64,000 bases of DNA from Leptospira saintgironsiae (lineage in GTDB: Bacteria > Spirochaetota > Leptospiria > Leptospirales > Leptospiraceae): the NCBI RefSeq assembly GCF_002811765.1, contig NZ_NPDR01000004.1:310001-374000 (forward strand), given 5' to 3'. The notes under the pieces were generated by a model. The model did no database searches. It had not been told where the DNA came from and was given only the letters and a program-made list of their open reading frames with translations. Of the stretch, positions 29,272 to 38,130 are shown piece by piece. A program made the translations under genes and the position numbers. The first letter of the stretch is position 1, and each line of letters opens with the position of its first letter.

Positions 29272-30213
29272 ATGAAAAACCTCAGCAAAAAAACTAAAAT
29301 CACCGCGGCAGTAGTAGTAGGTATTTCTTCCATCCTTCTTCTCGGGACCGTGAGCGCGCAATTTATCAAAAAGAAAAAAGGCGGGATCGAATCTCCTACC
29401 GGTATCGACGTAAGTGGAATGGAGTTACGCTCCATCACTGTAGAATCTTGGGATAATCCTCCTGGTGCTGCTCCTTACGGTTGGGAAGTAAGTACTGATA
29501 AGGATACTCTTGTTCCTCAAGGACAACAGTCCCAATACCAGCCTACTGCTTCTAACGCACAAGCAGTGAGAGAAGTTAAACTTCTTCCTGGAAAACCTGG
29601 AGACATCAAGAACGTAGATGCTGGAACTGGAAAAGTTTTGGGAGTGAAGTTTGCATTCACTTTCCCAGGAGATAACTCAGTAAGTATCCGTCCTCCTCGC
29701 ACTCCTGAATACGAGATCACTCGTAAAATGGCTTACTTGGACGCTAACAACAAAAGAAAAGAATTCAAGATCTATGGTGTTGAATTCCCAGGGATCGTAA
29801 AAGCGGTTTCTGTTTGGGTTTGCGGTCGTGGTAATGAGTACAACCTAGAAGGTTGGTTAGAAGATTGGAAAGGTGATTCTCATATCTTCCAATTCGGAGA
29901 TCTGGACTTTATTGGTTGGAGACCTCTTACTTTTGAAATTCCTCCTGGAGTTCCTCAAGACGTAAACTCTTTCCCTCAAGTTAAGACACTTGTATTCAAA
30001 CAATTTAAAATTCGCTCTCGTAACGATACGAGTGGAGAAACTGTATATCTCTTCTTTGATGAGCTTAGAGTTCTTTCAGACGTATTCGAAGTTCACTTCG
30101 ACGGAGCTTCTATCGACTTCGATGCAGATGACTGCCGTTCTAAACGTAAGTTGGATAAGATGTTGAAAGTTAAAGCAGAGAAAGAATGTGAAGGTGGTGG
30201 AAACGGCAAGTAA
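29272..30213 (+). CDS. flaA1: Flagellar filament outer layer protein FlaA1
   Basis: The 313-residue protein has a signal peptide ([20 protein letters not shown]). The C-terminal FlaA domain shows [20 protein letters not shown] and [14 protein letters not shown], matching the same segments of FlaA2. It is a periplasmic flagellar sheath protein that affects filament curvature and so motility. A strong terminator follows at 30241. The C-terminus is short, charged and Lys/Gly-rich. Confidence 0.92.
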   Translation: MKNLSKKTKITAAVVVGISSILLLGTVSAQFIKKKKGGIESPTGIDVSGMELRSITVESWDNPPGAAPYGWEVSTDKDTLVPQGQQSQYQPTASNAQAVREVKLLPGKPGDIKNVDAGTGKVLGVKFAFTFPGDNSVSIRPPRTPEYEITRKMAYLDANNKRKEFKIYGVEFPGIVKAVSVWVCGRGNEYNLEGWLEDWKGDSHIFQFGDLDFIGWRPLTFEIPPGVPQDVNSFPQVKTLVFKQFKIRSRNDTSGETVYLFFDELRVLSDVFEVHFDGASIDFDADDCRSKRKLDKMLKVKAEKECEGGGNGK

Positions 30214-30240
30214 GCCTTTCTCACATCCGACTCTAATGAA

Positions 30241-30267
30241 ACGCGGGAAATCTCCCGCGTTTTTTGT
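30241..30267 (+). terminator. Rho-independent terminator after flaA1
   Basis: ACGCGGGA pairs perfectly with TCCCGCGT around a four-base loop, followed by TTTTTTG. It lies 27 bases after the flaA1 stop and ends the flaA transcript. Confidence 0.92.
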
Positions 30268-30272
30268 TTTTG

Positions 30273-30430
30273 GAGACACAGAGGTTTTTTCACACAGAGA
30301 CACAGAGTCACGGAGGGGTCTCGAGCGTCTTACAAAACTTAAAAAATTCTCTCTGTGTCTTAGTGCCTCTGTGTGCCATAAAACTCTGTGTCTCTTTTAA
30401 CTCCGTGACCTCCATGGCCTCTGTGCGAAA
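30273..30430. repeat. Composite ACACAGAG-type inverted repeat
   Basis: The left part holds GACACAGAGG, then CACACAGAGACACAGAG and TCACGGAGG. The right part holds the reverse complements in two blocks: CTCTGTGTCTTAGTGCCTCT (30351-30370) and ACTCTGTGTCTCTT...CTCCGTGACC...CCTCTGTG (30383-30426). The unit CACAGAG occurs in several copies on each strand, so the RNA could form a large branched hairpin. It lies between the flaA1 terminator and the greA-like gene. Related motifs are, as I recall, scattered in unrelated bacterial genomes. Confidence 0.75.
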
Positions 30431-30611
30431 ATTAAAGCCAAAATGACTCCCTAAGTGACACGTAAAGGCACTCTGAGCCTCGTTCCCCCAAATTCTAGTT
30501 TACGTATAAGCCTAAGCTGCTATAATTGATCTGAAAGGGCTCTTAAGACACAAAAAAACCGCCCATCCGAACCTATTTTTGAATGCCGACCCCGTCGGCG
30601 GAGTAATTCCT
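30431..30611 (+). promoter_or_regulatory. Upstream region of greA-fusion gene
   Basis: This 181-base stretch between the palindromic repeat and the next ATG holds no gene that I can support. GGCGGAG lies 8 bases before the ATG at 30612 and serves as ribosome-binding site. The promoter must lie here because a terminator closes flaA1 upstream, but I cannot place boxes with confidence. Confidence 0.4.
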
Positions 30612-33389
30612 ATGTCTAACGAAACTGCGACAACCGCGGAAACTAAGCCTGCCAGCGAACTGGACAAGCTGACGTCTCTTTTTAACGAGGAGATTTATGT
30701 ACGCTCGGACGCAAATTCCATTCCAGCATCTAAATTTAAAATTTACGACGACCTCATAGAATCCTTTCAATCATCCGGACTTATAGATTCATCTAAAACC
30801 AAATTAGAAGAACATCTCACTGATCATCCTGAAAGTATTTCTGCAAGATATATGCTTGGATTACTTGGACTACAAAAAGGAAGTATTGACGCTGCTTCTT
30901 ATTTCAAGACTTTACTGGATTCTTTCAAACAAGCCAGCAAATGGGTCATCATTGAACATATTACAGACAATATTTTAAAATTCGGAGAGGATCGTTATGC
31001 TCTTCGTTTTAAAGCAGAAGCTCTTGAAAAACTAAAGAAGAACAAAGAGCTAAAGCCTATCCTGGAAAAACTTGCAAAACAAGACCGCAAGAACCCAGAG
31101 ATCGCTAAAAAATATGCATTAGCAATTCTTGATGAAAACAAAGAGAAAGCAGTCGCTTATCTCAAACAAGCTATCGAAACTTTTGCAAAGACTAAAGACT
31201 ATGTACAGTTCGAAGAGATCTGGCCTATTTTTGTAACTAACAGTTACGATGATATCCAGTTCGTAGAAAAGATAGAACGTATTCTTTTAGGTCACCGTGA
31301 AAAGACCCGTCTTGCAGGTTATCTTTATCCTTTAGTTGATCCATTCAAGATTACTGAAGATTGGGACAGAGTGATCTACCTTCTGAAAAAGATCCTGGAT
31401 CATGAGCCTGTTTCTAACAAAGCAAGAAACGAACTAATCAGAGTTTATAAACTGAAATATGCCAACCACAGCTTGTTGGAAGATTTCTTAAAAATGTCCG
31501 AGTTAGGAAATAACAGAAAACCTGTTAAGGTTTGTATTTCCAACTTCGAAAGAAACATCGTATTTGATACTGGTAACTACGTTCTACATAGAAACTGGGG
31601 AGTAGGTAAGATCGTTTCTATTTCGCCTAACGGAGATTCTATCTTTGTTGATTTTAAGGATAAGAAAAATCATAAACTTTCTATCCAAATGGCGATCACT
31701 AGTTTGAAACCTTTAAAAGGAGATCATATCTGGGTAAGATTCTATGAAGATAAGGCATCTGTAGTTTCTCTATTCGAGAATGATGTTCCTGGTTTCTTTA
31801 AAGAATTATTAACTTCATTCGAAAACCATATGTTGGTTGCAGAAATGAAGGCTGAGATCGCAGGAAAATTTATCCCTGTCGTTGATTGGTCTAAATGGTG
31901 GAACAAAGCTAAGAATGTTATCAAAAAAGAAGATAACCTGGGCTTTAACCCTAAGAAAAAAGACGAACTCTGGTATAGAGAAAAACCGATCACTTACGCG
32001 GAAGAATTGACTGAAAAATTCAACGCGAATGCAGATCCTGCTAAACGTCTAGACATCGCTATCGAAGCTCTTAGAAACAAAGAAGAAGCTGAATCAGCGA
32101 TTGATACTTTCGCTCATCATTATTTCGAAGAAGAGCAAACTCACGATTCATTCCGCAAGATCGTTGCTTATCTGTATCTCGACGAAGTCGCTTCTACTAT
32201 GGAAGGAGAAGACGGAAGTCCTTATGATTTCCAAAGATATCAAAAATTGGATGATGTTTCCAAGATCGTTAAGTCTCTCAAAAGAGAAGAGGTTCTGGAA
32301 TATTCTTCTAAGATCAGCAACTTAGATATCAAAAAGTCTTTCGTAGACTTAGTGAAAAAATCTCATTCTGATTGGGTCAATATTCTGGTTGGACTTCTTT
32401 TCGAAGTTCCAGTTAAGAATAACAAATACGTTGTTTCCGTTTTGGAAAATGACGGAAAATTCGCTGAACTAAACTTATTCATCGAAACCTCATCCAGCCG
32501 TGCTAAAGAAAATCCTGAAGTATTCCTTTGGGTGGCAAAATCTATCCTTCTCAAAACTTGGGAAGAAGAATGGATGAACGTTTCCAGACAGGATTTAATC
32601 CTAAGAGTTCTTCGTTTATTAAAACCTCTGAATAAGATCGAGGAAAAAGGAACCAAGCTTAAGAACACCTGCCAAGAGATCCTTTTTGGAAACGATGCAG
32701 CTGTGATCAGCGAGGCTATCCAAAACGGAGATTCAGAATATATCCGTAAAGTTTATGCACTTTATAGAGAAGTTCCTTATATCGAAGAGACTGAAAAAGA
32801 CAAATTGATGTCTCTCATCAGAGTTCTGAAACCGGATCTTATCTGGGAAGAAGAGGATGATGATGAAGAGGAAGAGGATGTTCTGGCAAGAATTCCAGAA
32901 AACGCAGTTCTTGTTACTCGTCGTGCTCTAAACGCTAAAAAAGCAGAGTTCGATCATTTGGTAAACGTTGAGATGCCTGAAAACTCAAGAGATATCGGAG
33001 AGGCTCAGGAAAGAGGGGACTTAAGAGAAAATGCGGAATACAAAGCCGCTATGGAAAAACAAGTCCAGCTACAAGCTCAGATCAAAAAACTGGAAGCAGA
33101 ACTCAAAGCTGCTATCGTTTTGGATCTTTCCAATGTAAAAACAGATCGTATCAATATCGGAACCACTGTAAAACTCAAAAACGAGTCCAGTGGAGAAGAC
33201 CAAACTTATTCTATCTTGGGAGCTTGGGACGCAGATACTGAAAGAAATATTATTTCTTACCAGTCTCCATTAGCTAAGTCTCTTTTAGGTAAAAAAGTGG
33301 GGGATAATGCTTCTTTAAATCTTGGTGGAGCAGAAACCAAGTTTAAGGTCCTGCAGATCAGCAGATACTCTCTCCAAAACCAAGACTAA
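30612..33389 (+). CDS. GreA C-terminal domain fused to long N-terminal region
   Basis: The 925-residue protein ends with a GreA-type coiled coil and FKBP-like domain (residues about 770-925). RGDLRENAEYKAA is the acidic tip that GreA inserts into RNA polymerase to trigger cleavage of backtracked RNA. The preceding 750 residues are mostly helical, with TPR-like units to about residue 290, then a small beta domain near 320-370 (NWGVGKIVSISPNGDSIFVD), and an acidic run (EEEDDDEEEEDV) before the Gre part. Spirochaetes carry such transcript-cleavage factor fusions instead of the normal 160-residue GreA. Start chosen at 30612 by GGCGGAG. Confidence 0.88.
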   Translation: MSNETATTAETKPASELDKLTSLFNEEIYVRSDANSIPASKFKIYDDLIESFQSSGLIDSSKTKLEEHLTDHPESISARYMLGLLGLQKGSIDAASYFKTLLDSFKQASKWVIIEHITDNILKFGEDRYALRFKAEALEKLKKNKELKPILEKLAKQDRKNPEIAKKYALAILDENKEKAVAYLKQAIETFAKTKDYVQFEEIWPIFVTNSYDDIQFVEKIERILLGHREKTRLAGYLYPLVDPFKITEDWDRVIYLLKKILDHEPVSNKARNELIRVYKLKYANHSLLEDFLKMSELGNNRKPVKVCISNFERNIVFDTGNYVLHRNWGVGKIVSISPNGDSIFVDFKDKKNHKLSIQMAITSLKPLKGDHIWVRFYEDKASVVSLFENDVPGFFKELLTSFENHMLVAEMKAEIAGKFIPVVDWSKWWNKAKNVIKKEDNLGFNPKKKDELWYREKPITYAEELTEKFNANADPAKRLDIAIEALRNKEEAESAIDTFAHHYFEEEQTHDSFRKIVAYLYLDEVASTMEGEDGSPYDFQRYQKLDDVSKIVKSLKREEVLEYSSKISNLDIKKSFVDLVKKSHSDWVNILVGLLFEVPVKNNKYVVSVLENDGKFAELNLFIETSSSRAKENPEVFLWVAKSILLKTWEEEWMNVSRQDLILRVLRLLKPLNKIEEKGTKLKNTCQEILFGNDAAVISEAIQNGDSEYIRKVYALYREVPYIEETEKDKLMSLIRVLKPDLIWEEEDDDEEEEDVLARIPENAVLVTRRALNAKKAEFDHLVNVEMPENSRDIGEAQERGDLRENAEYKAAMEKQVQLQAQIKKLEAELKAAIVLDLSNVKTDRINIGTTVKLKNESSGEDQTYSILGAWDADTERNIISYQSPLAKSLLGKKVGDNASLNLGGAETKFKVLQISRYSLQNQD

Positions 33390-33416
33390 GAAAGAATATT
33401 CTAATCTTGTAAATTG

Positions 33417-33447
33417 AAAGCCTCGCGATTTCGCGGGGCTTTTTTAT
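33417..33447. terminator. Terminator between convergent greA-fusion and M23 genes
   Basis: AAAGCCTCGCG pairs with CGCGGGGCTTT (one wobble) around ATTT, followed by TTTTTATTT. An A-rich run lies on the other side, so the stem may also serve the minus-strand gene. Confidence 0.85.
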
Positions 33448-33474
33448 TTGTGCGAAACTCCGCCCTAGGCTGAA

Positions 33475-35283
33475 TTAAAACCGCACCAGATCGGTAAACC
33501 AATCAGAAGAATTTCCTGCGCGATCCTTAATCCGGATCTGGAGTAACATATACTTTTTCCAAGCTGAGAAAGTTTTAGGAAATTTGATGATCAACATTTT
33601 ACGGTCTGCATCAAACTCGCTAGGATAAACTTCTCCTTCTAATAAAACTTCTGCGCCACCCGCGTAGCCGGAACCTGTGTCGGAAACAGTATATAATCTT
33701 TCTTCGATTCCTTCTTCTTCCTGGCCCTTGATCCTTCTATTTCTTGTGATTAGATATGGATAATTGACCGCAGGTTTTGCATCGTCTGTTAGAATTGCTA
33801 AGGCTCCAAGTTTTGTCAGTAAGCCTAATTGGCCCCTTTGTTTTAAGGCAGACCATTTTTTAGAAGCCTTATCGTAGATATAGATCCCGTCTTTTTTCCC
33901 GAGGGCCGCACCTCTCCATGTAAGTTCAGCTTCTCCTACCCAAGAAAGATCCGAAGATTCTAATTCATAAATAGAACCTTTTGATTTGAGTCCTTCTGGA
34001 AGTTTCATACTTTCTTCCAGTTTTTCAATTTTTTTGAAGATCAATTGGCCTTGGCCGTAGGTCGTCTTGTTGGGAGTTTTGATCTTTAAAATCCCATCTA
34101 TGGAGTTGAATTCAGTTTTTGTAATGGATGGTTTTTTGGTATTTATTGTTCCAACCTCTATTTCTAAAGGAAGAATAGAATGATTTCCTGCATGATCGGA
34201 CGCCTTGAGGACAAGTTTGACCGTGCTGCCAGTTTCGAAACTTCTTAGATCTATGCTTGGTCCTTTTGCAGGAAATAGATTATAAACATAAACAGGAGGA
34301 TTTAATGAAGAACGATTTGAGTCGAATATATCATGGTGGATCCTTGCTTCTTCATAACTCATTCCCCTAAAGGATCTCTCGTATAAAGGAGTCTCGTCCT
34401 TATACAGTCCTGCAAAGAATAAATTGTTTTTATTACGGGAGGTCATTTGGTCATAGGCGCCTAATCTAAAACGAACTCCTCCTGCAAGATTTAGTTTTTG
34501 ATTTCCTGGAAGTGCAAATTTACCTTCTCCCTTTTTTTCTAAGGATAGTCTTGCCTGTACTCCATCTTCAGAATCTACATATAGCAGCAAAAGTTCCGGA
34601 GAATATCTGTCTTTTCCTCTCAAAGGCAAATAGGGAAGTGGATTTAATGTTCCATTAGGCAAATGTAATTCAAAATGTAAATGACTGACTCCAGTTCCGG
34701 ATTCTCCGAGCCTCGCGATATTTTCTCCCTTAGGGAGATTATAAGAACCAGGGGAAAGGTTTACCTGAAATTCTCCACCGCTTAGTAATGCCAAAGCTTC
34801 TCTTAGTAGATCTAAGTCTTTTCGGAAACCTTTGAAGTCCAGTAAGTGAGCAAATTTTGCTTTTAGAGTAGAGCCTGAAGATTTTAAAATTATATTGGAG
34901 CCGTATCCTTTTGTGGATTGGCCTATCGATTCTACATATCCTGGAAATGGAGAAATTGCCGCGATCCCATTCGTGTGAAATGTTTTAAAATCACAGCCCA
35001 TATGAAGATGATGCACTCTATATTCTGCATAGGAACCTGAGATAGGAGTTTCCATCTCCATTGGAAAACCTAAATTTCCAAGATCCGCCAAAACCTCAGG
35101 AGTAAGATCATCCCAAATATTTTTTTGAATAGCCGGACTTGTTTTTAGATTGGGAGAGACTGCAGAAACTTTGGAATCAATTTCGCCTGCTTTACCTTCT
35201 GTCCATGAAAGTATAACTAGCAGAAATACAAATCCGAATCGATACGGGATTTGTGGAAAAAGTTTTAGGAAATTTTTTCCCAT
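33475..35283 (-). CDS. M23-family metallopeptidase, exported
   Basis: The 602-residue protein has a signal peptide (residues 8-32) and an M23/LytM domain in the N-terminal third. HHLHMGCDF gives the His and Asp zinc ligands and SHLHFELH the His-x-His pair, so all ligands are present and the enzyme is probably active on peptidoglycan cross-links. The C-terminal 350 residues are beta-rich, with bacterial-Ig-like features (KLVLKASDHAGNHSI, IRIKDRAGNSSDW). Start taken at 35283; the longer frame to 35424 would overlap the divergent lptE-like gene and place a tail before the signal peptide. Confidence 0.85.
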   Translation of the reverse strand: MGKNFLKLFPQIPYRFGFVFLLVILSWTEGKAGEIDSKVSAVSPNLKTSPAIQKNIWDDLTPEVLADLGNLGFPMEMETPISGSYAEYRVHHLHMGCDFKTFHTNGIAAISPFPGYVESIGQSTKGYGSNIILKSSGSTLKAKFAHLLDFKGFRKDLDLLREALALLSGGEFQVNLSPGSYNLPKGENIARLGESGTGVSHLHFELHLPNGTLNPLPYLPLRGKDRYSPELLLLYVDSEDGVQARLSLEKKGEGKFALPGNQKLNLAGGVRFRLGAYDQMTSRNKNNLFFAGLYKDETPLYERSFRGMSYEEARIHHDIFDSNRSSLNPPVYVYNLFPAKGPSIDLRSFETGSTVKLVLKASDHAGNHSILPLEIEVGTINTKKPSITKTEFNSIDGILKIKTPNKTTYGQGQLIFKKIEKLEESMKLPEGLKSKGSIYELESSDLSWVGEAELTWRGAALGKKDGIYIYDKASKKWSALKQRGQLGLLTKLGALAILTDDAKPAVNYPYLITRNRRIKGQEEEGIEERLYTVSDTGSGYAGGAEVLLEGEVYPSEFDADRKMLIIKFPKTFSAWKKYMLLQIRIKDRAGNSSDWFTDLVRF

Positions 35284-35374
35284 TTGCGAATTCAGATCCG
35301 GTTCCTCTAAATTGTAAAGCCTGAAATCTGCGAAATTTTCTTGCAGCCTCGTACTTGGAGAAAAGCCTGATGTT

Positions 35375-35935
35375 ATGAGGCTTCTTGTTTCGATTTTCCT
35401 AGTATTTTGCCTAAGTTCTTGCACTTATATGACTCGGGAGCCCGGCAATCCTCCTAAAATCGACGGGATCCCAATCCCTGATTCCAGACGTACAGTCTAT
35501 GTGCAGAATTTTCGGAACAATTCCTACGGGATCGCAATGCATACCACTCTTTCTGATCTGGTAAAACAAGAGATCAATTATCGCGGAAGATTTATCCAGA
35601 CCAGGGAGAAGTCCCAAGCCGCATATCGTATCTATGGAGAGATCAGCCATTACCAACAAGTGGGAGCTCTTTTGGACCAAGGTGGCCAGCAGCTTAGCAA
35701 AGAGATGTTCGTAGTTTGCAAGGTAGAACTCCAGAAAGCCGGGGGCGAGAAAATTCCATTAGAAAGAACTGAAATCCCAGCGAGAATTATCTACTCAGAC
35801 CAAGTTGGTTTTATGGAAACAGAGGGCCAGGCCCAAACAAGATTACTAAAAATTCTCGCTGTACGGATCGCGGAAGAATTGGAAAGAGCCTGGTACTATT
35901 CTATAGCGGGTAAGATAGAAGGTGAGGAAGAGTAG
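35375..35935 (+). CDS. LptE-like outer membrane lipoprotein
   Basis: The 186-residue protein has a lipobox CLSSC with the lipidated cysteine at 16. TVYVQNFRNNSYGIAMHTTL is followed by QAAYRIYGEISHYQQ, which fit the LptE pattern of a strand, an Asn-rich segment and a helix. LptE forms the plug of the LptD LPS-export barrel. No lptD is nearby, so the role is inferred from sequence pattern only. GGAG lies 14 bases before the ATG. Confidence 0.72.
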   Translation: MRLLVSIFLVFCLSSCTYMTREPGNPPKIDGIPIPDSRRTVYVQNFRNNSYGIAMHTTLSDLVKQEINYRGRFIQTREKSQAAYRIYGEISHYQQVGALLDQGGQQLSKEMFVVCKVELQKAGGEKIPLERTEIPARIIYSDQVGFMETEGQAQTRLLKILAVRIAEELERAWYYSIAGKIEGEEE

Positions 35936-35936
35936 T

Positions 35937-35959
35937 ATTTCATTTCCTAAAAATGAAAT
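35937..35959. promoter_or_regulatory. Nine-base inverted repeat upstream of fur
   Basis: ATTTCATTT and AAATGAAAT form a perfect dyad around CCTAA, starting right after the lptE-like stop and ending 5 bases before a -35-like box. It could be an operator for Fur autoregulation or a weak terminator, although no T tract follows. Confidence 0.4.
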
Positions 35960-35964
35960 TCCAC

Positions 35965-35994
35965 TTGATAATTCTCATAACCGGATCTTAAATT
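35965..35994 (+). promoter_or_regulatory. Candidate promoter of fur-tgt
   Basis: TTGATA (35965-35970) and TAAATT (35989-35994) are spaced by 18 bases. They lie 81 bases before the fur-like ATG at 36075, in an otherwise non-coding gap. Confidence 0.4.
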
Positions 35995-36074
35995 GTGGAA
36001 AAGAATGTGAACACACGAGATTCCTTGATCCGAAAGGAAATTTCTGCAAACTAGTTCCATCTTTCTCCTGAAAA

Positions 36075-36563
36075 ATGAATAAAGACCGAGAAACTGAAAT
36101 TCTGAAAACCGTAGACGATTCCATCCGGATGGAGATGAAAACTTTTTCTGATTACCTACAGAAGAAGGGACTAAAGATCACCAACCAAAGGATGTTAGTC
36201 GCAGAACGTATTTTCTCCCTACACAATCACTTCACTGCGGAGAGCCTCCTGGAAGAATTTAAAGACCAGAGGGATAAAATTTCCAAAGCCACCATTTACA
36301 GAATTCTTTCTATCATGGTGGAAGCGAAATTATTGCAGGAGCATAATTTCGGCCAAGATTATAAGTATTACGAACATATTATAGGCCATACTCATCACGA
36401 TCATATTATCTGTGGGGACTGCGGCAGGATTGTAGAATTCATGGATGAAAGGATCGAACAGTTGCAAGAGCAGGCTGCTGCAAGCAACGGATTTAAGATC
36501 ACTGGTCATAGCTTGAATATTTACGGCACTTGTTTGGATCCGAATTGTCCGAACAAAAAATGA
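36075..36563 (+). CDS. Fur-family metalloregulator
   Basis: The 162-residue protein has an N-terminal winged helix ([25 protein letters not shown]) and a metal-binding dimerisation part with [13 protein letters not shown] and a C-terminal [10 protein letters not shown]. The two CxxC-type pairs suggest a structural zinc site. It represses target genes when metal-bound; Fur versus PerR or Zur cannot be decided. The stop overlaps tgt in ATGA. A STAS, tgt and lruA-like neighbourhood matches my memory of L. interrogans gene order. Confidence 0.9.
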   Translation: MNKDRETEILKTVDDSIRMEMKTFSDYLQKKGLKITNQRMLVAERIFSLHNHFTAESLLEEFKDQRDKISKATIYRILSIMVEAKLLQEHNFGQDYKYYEHIIGHTHHDHIICGDCGRIVEFMDERIEQLQEQAAASNGFKITGHSLNIYGTCLDPNCPNKK

Positions 36564-37684
36564 TCTATAGATCCAGAGTTTCAGATACACATTCTTTCGC
36601 TCGAACCGGAACCTTATCTCTTAACGGAATCGAAATTCCAACGCCAGTTTTCATGCCTGTGGGCACGAGAGGTGCGGTCAAGTCCTTGGACTCCGACGAC
36701 ATAGATGAGTTAGGTTATGAACTGATCCTCGGAAATACATATCATCTCTATCTTCGCCCAGGCACCGAGGTTCTGGAGAAATTTGGCGGACTCAAAAATT
36801 TTGTTTCTTACAAAAAAGCTCTGCTCACTGACAGCGGTGGCTTCCAAGTTTTTAGCCTGAATTCTCTTGTTAAATTCAAACAAGAAGGAGTGGAGTTCCG
36901 TTCTCATATTGACGGAAGTCCTCATTTTTTCACTCCCCAGAAAGTGATCGATATCCAAAGAGCAATCGGTTCTGACATCATGATGGTGTTAGATGATTGT
37001 CCTCCTGGAGACGGAACTGTTTCCAGGATCAAAGATGCTCTGGATCGGACTCACCGCTGGGCAGAAGAAGCTGTGAATTACTGGGAGAAAGACAAGCGTA
37101 ATCAATTCCTATTCGGGATTTTCCAAGGTGGAACCAATTTAGATCTGAGATTGGAAAGTTTAGACAAGATCCGCTCACTTCCGTTCTCCGGAATTGCGAT
37201 CGGAGGTCTCTCAGTGGGAGAACCCAGACCTGATTTTATCAGAACTATGGAAGGAATTTCCTCGTACACCGATAGGACTAGACCATTATATCTGATGGGA
37301 GTGGGAACTGTTCCGGATATTTTGGAAGGAGTTCGAAACGGAGTCGACATGTTTGACTGTGTTCTTCCTACCCGCAACGCTAGAAACGGGCAAGTATTCA
37401 CCTCTCAGGGAAAAGTGAATCTCAGAAATGAGAAATGGAAGCTTCGAGAAGAGCCGATGGACCCGGAATGCGAATGCAAAGTGTGCAAAAGATACAGCAT
37501 TGGGTATATCAGACACCTGCATCACGTGAAAGAGCTAAGTGCATTTTCCTTGAGCACGTACCATAATTTGCATTTTATGAAAAAGTTCATGAAAGAACTT
37601 CGACATTCCATCGAAGTTGGAAATTTCAGCGAGTTTTTTGTTAAATGGAAAAATTTGTACGAAAGACCGGAAATTTCTCGTTGA
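36560..37684 (+). CDS. tgt: Queuine tRNA-ribosyltransferase
   Basis: The 374-residue protein has [19 protein letters not shown] with the catalytic Asp, GGLSVGEP, and the zinc site CECKVCKRY followed by the histidine in HLHHVKE. It exchanges guanine-34 of GUN-anticodon tRNAs for a queuosine precursor. The ATG at 36560 overlaps the fur-like stop by four bases and gives the usual start; the frame upstream would lie within the fur-like gene. Confidence 0.96.
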   Translation: MIYRSRVSDTHSFARTGTLSLNGIEIPTPVFMPVGTRGAVKSLDSDDIDELGYELILGNTYHLYLRPGTEVLEKFGGLKNFVSYKKALLTDSGGFQVFSLNSLVKFKQEGVEFRSHIDGSPHFFTPQKVIDIQRAIGSDIMMVLDDCPPGDGTVSRIKDALDRTHRWAEEAVNYWEKDKRNQFLFGIFQGGTNLDLRLESLDKIRSLPFSGIAIGGLSVGEPRPDFIRTMEGISSYTDRTRPLYLMGVGTVPDILEGVRNGVDMFDCVLPTRNARNGQVFTSQGKVNLRNEKWKLREEPMDPECECKVCKRYSIGYIRHLHHVKELSAFSLSTYHNLHFMKKFMKELRHSIEVGNFSEFFVKWKNLYERPEISR

Positions 37685-37711
37685 CTATATAGAGAATGAC
37701 CCCCCTATTGT
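37681..37711 (+). promoter_or_regulatory. Candidate promoter of STAS gene
   Basis: TTGACT overlaps the tgt stop, and TATTGT lies 19 bases further. The spacing is long, so this is a weak proposal. AAAGGAG, 12 bases before the ATG at 37754, is the ribosome-binding site. Confidence 0.3.
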
Positions 37712-37753
37712 AGGATGGTTCAAACAGATAAAGAAAGGAGTTGCTGATTTTTT

Positions 37754-38089
37754 ATGGAAATCACCAGAAGGGAAAGCGGTAACATCGTCATTCTGGACAT
37801 CAATGGGGAGATCGATTTATACAACGCCCCTGAGATTAAGGATGTGATCGCAAAGCTCATTGAAGAGCAGAAATACTATACGATTATCAATCTGGAAAAG
37901 GTCTCTTATATTGACTCATCCGGAATCGGTGCTTTGATTTCCAGCCTCTCTAACTTAAAAAAATACCAGGGTGGACTTAAGATTATCAATGTTGCGGGTT
38001 CCGTACGAAAGGTATTTGAATTAACTAAACTAACGTCATTCTTCGAAATCTTTGATAACGAAGCTGATGCCGTCGCTGCCTTCAAATAA
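37754..38089 (+). CDS. STAS-domain anti-sigma factor antagonist
   Basis: The 111-residue protein is one STAS domain with VILDINGEIDLYNAPEIKD and the phosphorylatable serine region YIDSSGIGAL near residue 57. Such proteins bind an anti-sigma kinase when unphosphorylated and so release a sigma factor or other client. No anti-sigma kinase is nearby. The SpoIIE phosphatase at 18.7 kb is of the type that acts on these proteins, but the link is inference. It is followed by a lipoprotein gene after 41 bases. Confidence 0.9.
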   Translation: MEITRRESGNIVILDINGEIDLYNAPEIKDVIAKLIEEQKYYTIINLEKVSYIDSSGIGALISSLSNLKKYQGGLKIINVAGSVRKVFELTKLTSFFEIFDNEADAVAAFK

Positions 38090-38130
38090 GTAAGGCACTT
38101 TTTAACGATCCTCTGGCTGGTGCAAAATAA

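Noticed and set aside
30273..30430. Possible CRISPR array
   Set aside because: Repeats are short, on both strands and without regular spacers, and no cas gene is near.
30264..30446. Small plus-strand ORF inside the CACAGAG repeat
   Set aside because: Its translation (HTETQSHGG, CVLVPLCAIKLCV) simply reads the palindromic repeat and has no ribosome-binding site.
35284..35424. N-terminal extension of the M23 peptidase
   Set aside because: It would overlap the lptE-like start and precede the signal peptide; the ATG at 35283 gives a proper secreted protein.
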